64,000 bases of DNA from Lycium barbarum (taxonomy: Eukaryota; Streptophyta; Magnoliopsida; Solanales; Solanaceae): positions 62,215,821 to 62,279,820 of the forward strand of contig NC_083346.1 of NCBI RefSeq assembly GCF_019175385.1. The letters run 5' to 3'. A program made the translations under genes and the position numbers. Below the pieces are notes generated by a model. It saw only the letters and a program-made list of their open reading frames with translations. It ran no database searches and had not been told where the DNA came from. The first letter of the stretch is position 1; every line of letters begins with the position of its first letter. Below are positions 57,841 to 64,000 of the stretch, piece after piece.

Positions 57841-59884
57841 GGGCCGCGACGGGAACCCGGTGCTAGCCCACCCGGGCACCTCTTAGCATACCTTAACATT
57901 TACATCTAGGTGAGCCATATATTAAATCATACACTTCTATTCATTGATCATACTAATCCCATTGGATAACAATACCTTTATGTCATCATTAGCAACTATT
58001 CCCATATCGATGTACATAAGCCGACGAGGCTAACAAAATGATATCCAAAATATAAGCCGACAAGGCCAAATACATCTAACTATATACACATGTCTACGAG
58101 CCTCTAAGGAGAGTATGTCATATCATATAGGCGGGAAAGGACCCTGCTATGCCCATAATTATGTACACAAAATAATCAATACCAAAAGCTATAGCTCCGA
58201 ATGAAGTAGAGCTCCGCTATGTAGTACCTGGGATATATAGCTATGGATCAAGCCTGTCTCCCTAGCCACCTACAGGCATGACGCAGCGTCCACAAACAAA
58301 AGGATGTCAGGACGAAGAAGTACTGAGTATGTAAAGCATGATCAATATCATTATGAAAGCATAATATACAATAAAGAAATAGCATAGAGTGAGAGATAGT
58401 TGTATCATCGTCATAAGCACTTACTTGCTTCTCATGGGGACTTTCTATTTCTAAGGCGAGGTTGTGTACATACATCCATATCGTATCCGTATTCATATAC
58501 GTACTCATTTACATTTCGTATCCATAGTCGTATTCATATAAGTATTCTTATTCATATTCATATCTATATCATATACATATCCATAGCATATACATAACAT
58601 TTACATAGCATGCCCGACCACGAAGGTTCGGTGTTTCACGTACCCGACCGTGGCTAGGCTCGGTTATCATACATACCTTGCCAACTAAGGCTCCAGGGTT
58701 ACATAGCCCTACTAAGGCTTCAAGGTTATCTGTACCCAACTGCAGAGGTGCGCGCGCGTTACATAAATATATACATATTCTACTTGGCCTTATAAGCTCA
58801 GGGTTCCATAATATTCATACATAGACACATATACATAATAGCTCATAAGAATCTTTAGCATCATCACTATTATCATCGTCATTGCTATTATCGTCGTTAT
58901 CATTATCGTTGTTCATTACATCTATCCTTACAGGATTATTCGTCATATGAGGAACATAGTACAATCGTAATACATATCAAGAATCATGAGCTTAATAGCT
59001 TTGAAGATGGAATCATTTGGAGGACATCATAGGCTCATAGAAGAATAGATATTTGGCCAAAGAACCATGCCTTATGAAAGAAGGGTTAGCCATATATACC
59101 TTTCCGTTCAACTATTTTATCACTTGCACGTTCTCCTTCAATGCTCACATTTCTACCTTCATTAGAGTTATACTATCATTAGAGATCGATAGCTTAACAT
59201 ACATGACTAAAGCTAGAGAGAATTGGACAGCATCTCCTTTATTTATACGACTTCCTCCATATCACATACCAACTCCCAAATGTCAATAACACATTCACAA
59301 TATCATAACAATACTTTTTATTCACATACATTATCCTTACTTCTCACTTCACTTCCAATTTTTCCATATTCGTGATCATAGCACAATATTATATCCACTC
59401 ATATACAACGTCTATCCCATGTTTCTTAATGTCATACATAACATGATTATAATCATAACATATCAAGAATCATTACTCAACCCAAGCTACTACTCACAAA
59501 CATCACTATTCTCACATTCAAGACCCATTTCCTATATTCTCTTACAATCCAAGTGTTTCAACTTTTAAACACCTTAAACAACATAGAATTACCATAAAAC
59601 TTACCTTAGATGGCGTTGGAATGAATCTTGAGTGGAAATACTTCACTTGAACCAAACCCTAGTTCTCCTCCAATGGAATCTCTTGTGGTCCTCTAACCCT
59701 TGGAAGCTTTCTAACACATAAACACTTGATTTTTGTCTTTGATCTTTGTGTTCTCTTGGACTTGAGTGGAATATGCTTAGAGAAGGGTTTTTGAACTCTC
59801 AACACCTGTAGAATATGAAAAATGAAGTAAAAGAACCCAAGACATCTATTTATACAAATATTGAAAATTAGCCCGTCGGAACTT

Positions 59885-60040
59885 CCACGGACACTTATAC
59901 CGTCCGTATAATATTGTACGAACCGTATAAGTGGTCGTGGTTCACCAACCAGCAAATCAACTCCCTGCTGGGAGTTATACGGACACCTTATATGGACCGT
60001 ATAAAGTTATACGGACCGTATAAGTGGTCGTATAACTCCA
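59885..60040 (-). promoter_or_regulatory. Palindrome array upstream of a TATA box (C 5' LTR)
   Basis: TATACGGACCGTATA-type dyads; on minus about 30 bp upstream of TATAAATA (plus-strand 59847-59854). Confidence 0.7.
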
Positions 60041-60385
60041 CTTCCCTGAATTGGTTTCCGTCGTTTCGTCCGATCTCCAATCTTTATGGAACCTTCTTAA
60101 CACGTGTATAATACTTCATTAACCATACAATAGGCTCTATATTAGCCCTTTCAAACATCACCACATAAACATTAGCTCAATCATAGCGGAATCTTTCCGA
60201 ACATGACTTACGTTTCGCTCTCTTCAACAAACTAACCTTCACCTATTCATAGAACTTCAAAATCTTATTAGATGAACCTCAAGCTATCTAATCCTTCGCT
60301 TAACCTCGTAGGGATTTCATAATCACCTCAAGCTCACCTTAACCTATCCACAAATCAACACATACGGAATTTCCGAGGTGTAACA

Positions 60386-61309
60386 CGGAATGATGTGATT
60401 CCTCGAGTTAACAAAGAATCAATTGACCCGGATCTTATTCTGGAAGCAATTTGATGGGCAGATTCAAGAAACGGACGTATCTCAAGTTATAGGCGTCGGA
60501 TTAAAGTGATTCAAGAACTATGTGAAAGATGATAATTTGAACTATAAAAATGGCTCTTGAATTGTTTAAAACAAGTAAATATTGAGGGTACAACGATGGA
60601 AAGAAAATTAGAGTTATGAAATAGAACGAAATTGTTTTTAAGAAACGTGTTCTTGAATGATCAAGAACCAATAAAGTTCCTAAGTCACCACTTGAAATCA
60701 ACTTACGTGATAAAGAAACACCACACGCTATTGAAAACAAGATAAAGACTATCACGACCTTGTTTGGAACCAAAAACAAGGATAAAGAACAAGAAATAGA
60801 GAAAATAACTCTATTGCAAAATTTAGGTTTATGCTAAAAAAATGTGAATTCTATATTTACAAGTCCTGAGAGCCCTTTAATATAGGCCTAGGGTCTCTTC
60901 TTTTATGGCTACAAATCCCTATTCTACTCTAGAAAGGAAATAGCTAAAAATAAGAAAAGTAAAATCCCTATTCTATAAGGAAAAGAATAAAGAAAACTAG
61001 AATCCTACTAGAACTAGGATAAAGATCCTACTATTGATAGGAAATTAAATCCTACTAAAATATAAATCAAGAAACAAGAAACCTATTTAGAAAAGGATTC
61101 AAGAAACAAGAATTCCCATTCTTGAAAGAAATTGATCTTCTAACTTGAGCTTCTTGGACTTTCTTTCTCTTGAATTTCAATCATGTGTTTCTTGGTTTTC
61201 TTGATCTTCTTCATCTTTCACCACAAAGCTACCCTACCGAGCACCACCCATCATATTTGTCATCAAACTCTTCCTGAATAAACATTACTCTCAACACGGA
61301 ACTTGTCAT
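60386..61309 (+). other. Unassigned stretch between C and M
   Basis: AT-rich. On minus, 60800-60900 has TATATTAAAGGGCTCTC, which could be a promoter of another LTR element, but no LTR ends, PBS or TSD are visible. A short broken coding remnant lies at its start. Confidence 0.4.
60392..60532 (+). pseudogene. Unidentified coding remnant (47 codons, one internal stop)
   Basis: The plus frame reads DVIPRVNKESIDPDLILEAI, a TGA, then WADSRNGRISSYRRRIKVIQ, and ends at a TGA. Composition looks protein-like and the stop could be a former CGA, but I do not recognise a family. Confidence 0.25.
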
Positions 61310-62312
61310 AATAATATCATTATCATTTCCAAAATACATCTACCTTTGTGCACATAAGCCTACGAGGCTATCAAAAATGATATACAAATATACACTGCAG
61401 TAATCATGAGACATCTACTACCCACACATAAGTATTTACGAGCATCTACAAGAATACTGAGACATAAGGACGGGAGAGGACGCCACCATAACCAATATAT
61501 GTACACAAAAGGATATACCCAAAATCTGCAACTCCGAAGTAGTGGAGTGCTCCTGTATATATATGCTGAACAGGCCCCTACGAATCCGGTCCGACTCCCT
61601 GTCTACCTGTGGGCATGAACACAACGTCCAAAAAGAAGGAGGACCTCAGTACGAGCAATGTACTGAGTATGTAAGGCATGAATAATGCTTGCATAATAAA
61701 GAAATAATGAAACATGAGGCAAAGATATAACCTGTACGTCAATTGCCCCTTAAGGCGAATATTATGCCTCCTTAACTTTTTAATGAGAACACATGTCAGG
61801 CATGTCAAATATACCATCATTGTTTATCCGCGTCCGAGTAACTATCGCCCGCTGCCCACTAGTGGTGTCATATCCGGCCAAATAGGCACGGTGTTATCAT
61901 AAGCCGCCCGCCTTAGTGGTGTCATGTCCGGCCATCTAGGCACGGTGTAATCATAAGCCGCCCGCCTTAGCGGTGCCATGTCCGGCCATCTAGGCACGGT
62001 GTAACCATAAGCCGCCCGCCTTAGCGGTGTCATCTCCGGCCATCTAGGCATGGTGTAATCTCATCATTATACACTCAACATGAAGCATGCATGAGAGCTC
62101 AAAGAAAGCTACAACTATGTCGGAGTGACAATAAGGTCGGGGACCTCCGATTATATTATGGAGTAATCATAATCAGCATGCCTCACCTTGAAGGAACTAG
62201 TATCATAAGGTGAGAAGACTAGCAACAATGAGCAACATCAAAGAATTCATACCACAAGACCATTATCTTCACAATAACATCATGTCATAAGCTTTAGAAT
62301 CTCTAGACATAG
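61310..62312 (-). mobile_element. LTR fragment M (C-type)
   Basis: From CATCTACCTTTGTGCACATAAG to the N insertion at 62312/62313. From 61397 on it closely matches 13624-14522, including the 54-bp repeats and the flank TCTAGACATAG. Its left end is diffuse. Confidence 0.8.
61847..62070 (-). repeat. 54-bp tandem repeat in M, about 4 units
   Basis: Same unit as 14061-14280 (CCGCCCGCCTTAGCGGTG...GGCACGGTGTAATCATAAG). Confidence 0.93.
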
Positions 62313-62737
62313 TGTCACGACCCAGCTAGGGGCCGTGTCGGGTACCCGGGGCTAGCCACCAAACACAACTCGTCCTGCTACTCACCTTACCCATTTAATG
62401 CTCTTTTATCAACTCATGCTTAGGACATAAGAAAATCATATTTTCATTAGAGAACATAAAAATAATTTTATATACATAAGCCTCGCGGCCATCAAATTAA
62501 TATATACATATACATAAAAGCCTCTCGTGAGACCATCTACCCACACTGCACATCTACGAGCCGCTACTGACATACTATATATATAGGTGGAACAAGACTC
62601 CACCATGCCCAAAATATACATATACCAAGAGACTAATCATGAGCACCTCTGGACAATGTAGTGCTCGCAATCAGCTGGCAGCTACTAAGAATCTGGATCG
62701 AGCTCACCTCCCTGTCTACCTGTGAGCATGAACACAG

Positions 62738-62776
62738 CGTCCAAAGAAAACGGACGTCAGTACGAATATTGTACTG
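62738..62776 (-). promoter_or_regulatory. LTR double hairpin, N (compensated stem)
   Basis: CGTCC 62738-62742 with GGACG 62752-62756; CAGTAC 62758-62763 with GTACTG 62771-62776. Confidence 0.7.
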
Positions 62777-62920
62777 AGTATGATAGGCATGAACAATAAT
62801 AATACATCAAGGAAATAAGGGAGGCATCAAGTATGGAGCAACTGTGCCTGACTGGGAATTTCATGAAAAGTAATGCATGCTGACTTACTTTTAAGCTTAT
62901 CATCATCTCATGTATGCATA

Positions 62921-62922
<2 letters not shown>

Positions 62923-62957
<35 letters not shown>
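62923..62957. repeat. (AT)n microsatellite, about 35 bp
   Basis: Alternating A/T in LTR N, matching the longer run in LTR A. Confidence 0.95.
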
Positions 62958-62962
<5 letters not shown>

Positions 62963-64000
62963 CCCGACCATATAGGTGCGGTGTGATAATCAGTAACATT
63001 AGCCCGCATCCGGGGTACCATCTCATGCCGCCCACTAGTGGTGTCTGCCCATGCCAACTGGCTATGGTGTATCGTATAAGCTGCCCGCTTTCGCGGTGAC
63101 TGCCCGGCCAACTAGGCCCGGTGTAATATGATTATAACATGCTCATCATAAAATGCTTATAATAATATGCTTATCAAAATATGCTTATCATCGTACATGC
63201 ATAAGGCCTCTAGAGTAACTATATTTTATCGAGGTGATGTAAGGTCGTGAACCCTCGGTTCCATTATGAACTTTTTATGAACATCCGCCTCACCTTGAAG
63301 GTATTTGTACATAAGGTGAGTGTATACAAGGAACGACATCATTTACTTTATAAGAACGTCATATCATATCTCTTGACTCATGTAGCTATTCATGATCTTA
63401 GGCTCTTGACTTTCCGGAATATAGGAGGATCATGGAGAGGAAGAAGAATCATATCATGGGAATATGCCATAGAAAGAAAGGACTAGCCTCACATACCTTT
63501 GGCGTTTAACTGAGCTATCGTTCACGTGTTCTCCTCCAATATCACGTCGCTACCTTCACGAGAGAATTCGCATTAACGTTAGTTAATCGGTTATGAGAAC
63601 TTATCGTTATTTCTAGGAAAAATTGGGCTGCATTTCCTTTGTTTCTACTACTTTTCCCACGTTCTATTTCAACTCCTAAACATTAACAACAACACTTCAC
63701 AATATCGTATCAACAATCGTCATTCATATATGTTTAGCAAAATCCACCATTTTTCTCCATTTTCTCCACATTTATGGTTATAGTTCGTTATCGCGTTTTC
63801 TCATATATAATGCTCACTTCTTGGTCTAAACATCGTTTACAACATATTCATAATCATGGCACATCAACATTTATGATTCCATTCAACTACCATTCAATTA
63901 TGGCACTATTCTCCCATTTAAGACCCATTTTCCATGTCTTTCTACAATTCAAGTATCTTGGCTTTCCAATACCTTAAACAACATCATAAAGTCATGAAAC

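Larger units (their letters stand above)
57784..60385 (-). mobile_element. Element C 5' LTR (2602 bp)
   Basis: On plus TGTCACGACCCAACTAGG...TTTCCGAGGTGTAACA. The first 39 bp are partly duplicated in tandem (TGTCACGACCCAACT at 57784 and again at 57823). It contains a decayed hairpin region near 58276-58325, diverged GC-rich modules 58610-58760, TATTTATA (a TATA box on minus, 59847-59854) and the palindrome array 59885-60040. It is homologous to the C 3' LTR overall but clearly diverged from it, so pairing them as one element is inference. Confidence 0.8.
62313..64000 (-). mobile_element. LTR N (A family), runs off the window
   Basis: Begins TGTCACGACCCAGCTAGG at the same base of M where D sits in the C 3' LTR. 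Content and order match LTR A: (AT)n at 62923-62957, GC-rich modules 62958-63125, GGACTAGCCTCACATACCTTTG at 63480-63501, AATTGGGCTGCATTTCC at 63621-63637. The right end and any TSD lie outside the window. Whether it is solo or part of a full element cannot be told. Confidence 0.85.

Overview
The window is repeat-dominated plant nuclear DNA, probably from a eudicot of the nightshade family (Solanaceae). That placement rests on general resemblance of the Ty3/gypsy chromovirus (Tekay/Del-like) LTRs and is an inference, not a database result. I see no convincing host gene, tRNA, rRNA or CRISPR array. Nearly every base can be assigned to an LTR retrotransposon, a solo LTR or a LINE, and the interest lies in how they are nested.

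Layout. 1-470 is a LINE 3' relic (+). About 482-6536 is the 5' half of an LTR element here called B-left (+): primer-binding site (PBS), long leader with a palindrome-rich tandem duplication, then a broken gag start at 5729. Its leader is split by a 5'-truncated LINE with an RNase H domain (2565-5166, -). 6530-11696 is element A (-): LTR, PBS and a gag-protease-RT reading frame cut off in RT. 11697-13623 is B-right, a second B-family fragment in the opposite orientation. From about 13624 to 60385 lies what is best read as one old minus-strand Ty3/gypsy element C, swollen from about 9.2 kb to about 46.8 kb by four insertions, each flanked by a 5-bp target-site duplication (TSD; one has a mismatch). 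These are: D, a structurally complete 11-kb element (14523-25565, TSD CATAG); F, a solo LTR (27042-30075, CACTC); G, a three-LTR compound element (31723-49506, TGTCT) that itself carries solo LTRs K (GTAGC) and P (GCATG); and J, a solo LTR (50546-56209, GTACC/GTATC) that carries solo LTR L (CTTGA). 60386-61309 is unassigned, 61310-62312 is another C-type LTR fragment (M), and 62313 to the end is an A-type LTR (N) that runs off the window.

How the parts relate. A, C, D and G share an initiator-Met-tRNA-type PBS and a 17-nt leader motif with an ATCG/CGAT inverted repeat. C, D and both G units also share a 20-nt hairpin next to the polypurine tract (PPT). Coding capacity differs: A has gag-protease-RT with three nonsense codons and a changed RT active site; C has a gag-protease remnant; D has no gag or protease but pol plus an unrecognised 126-aa ORF in the gag position; G carries gag only, twice. 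D and G therefore look like elements that moved using proteins supplied by relatives.

Most notable signals. (1) A tandem double hairpin in nearly every LTR, with compensatory base changes between families. (2) Palindrome arrays just upstream of a TATA-like box, conserved in position but different in sequence between LTR families. (3) The D-encoded ORF with a bipartite-NLS-like start and an acidic tail. (4) The LTR-gag-LTR-gag-LTR compound element bounded by one TSD. (5) Two different elements inserted at the same base of two related LTR copies.
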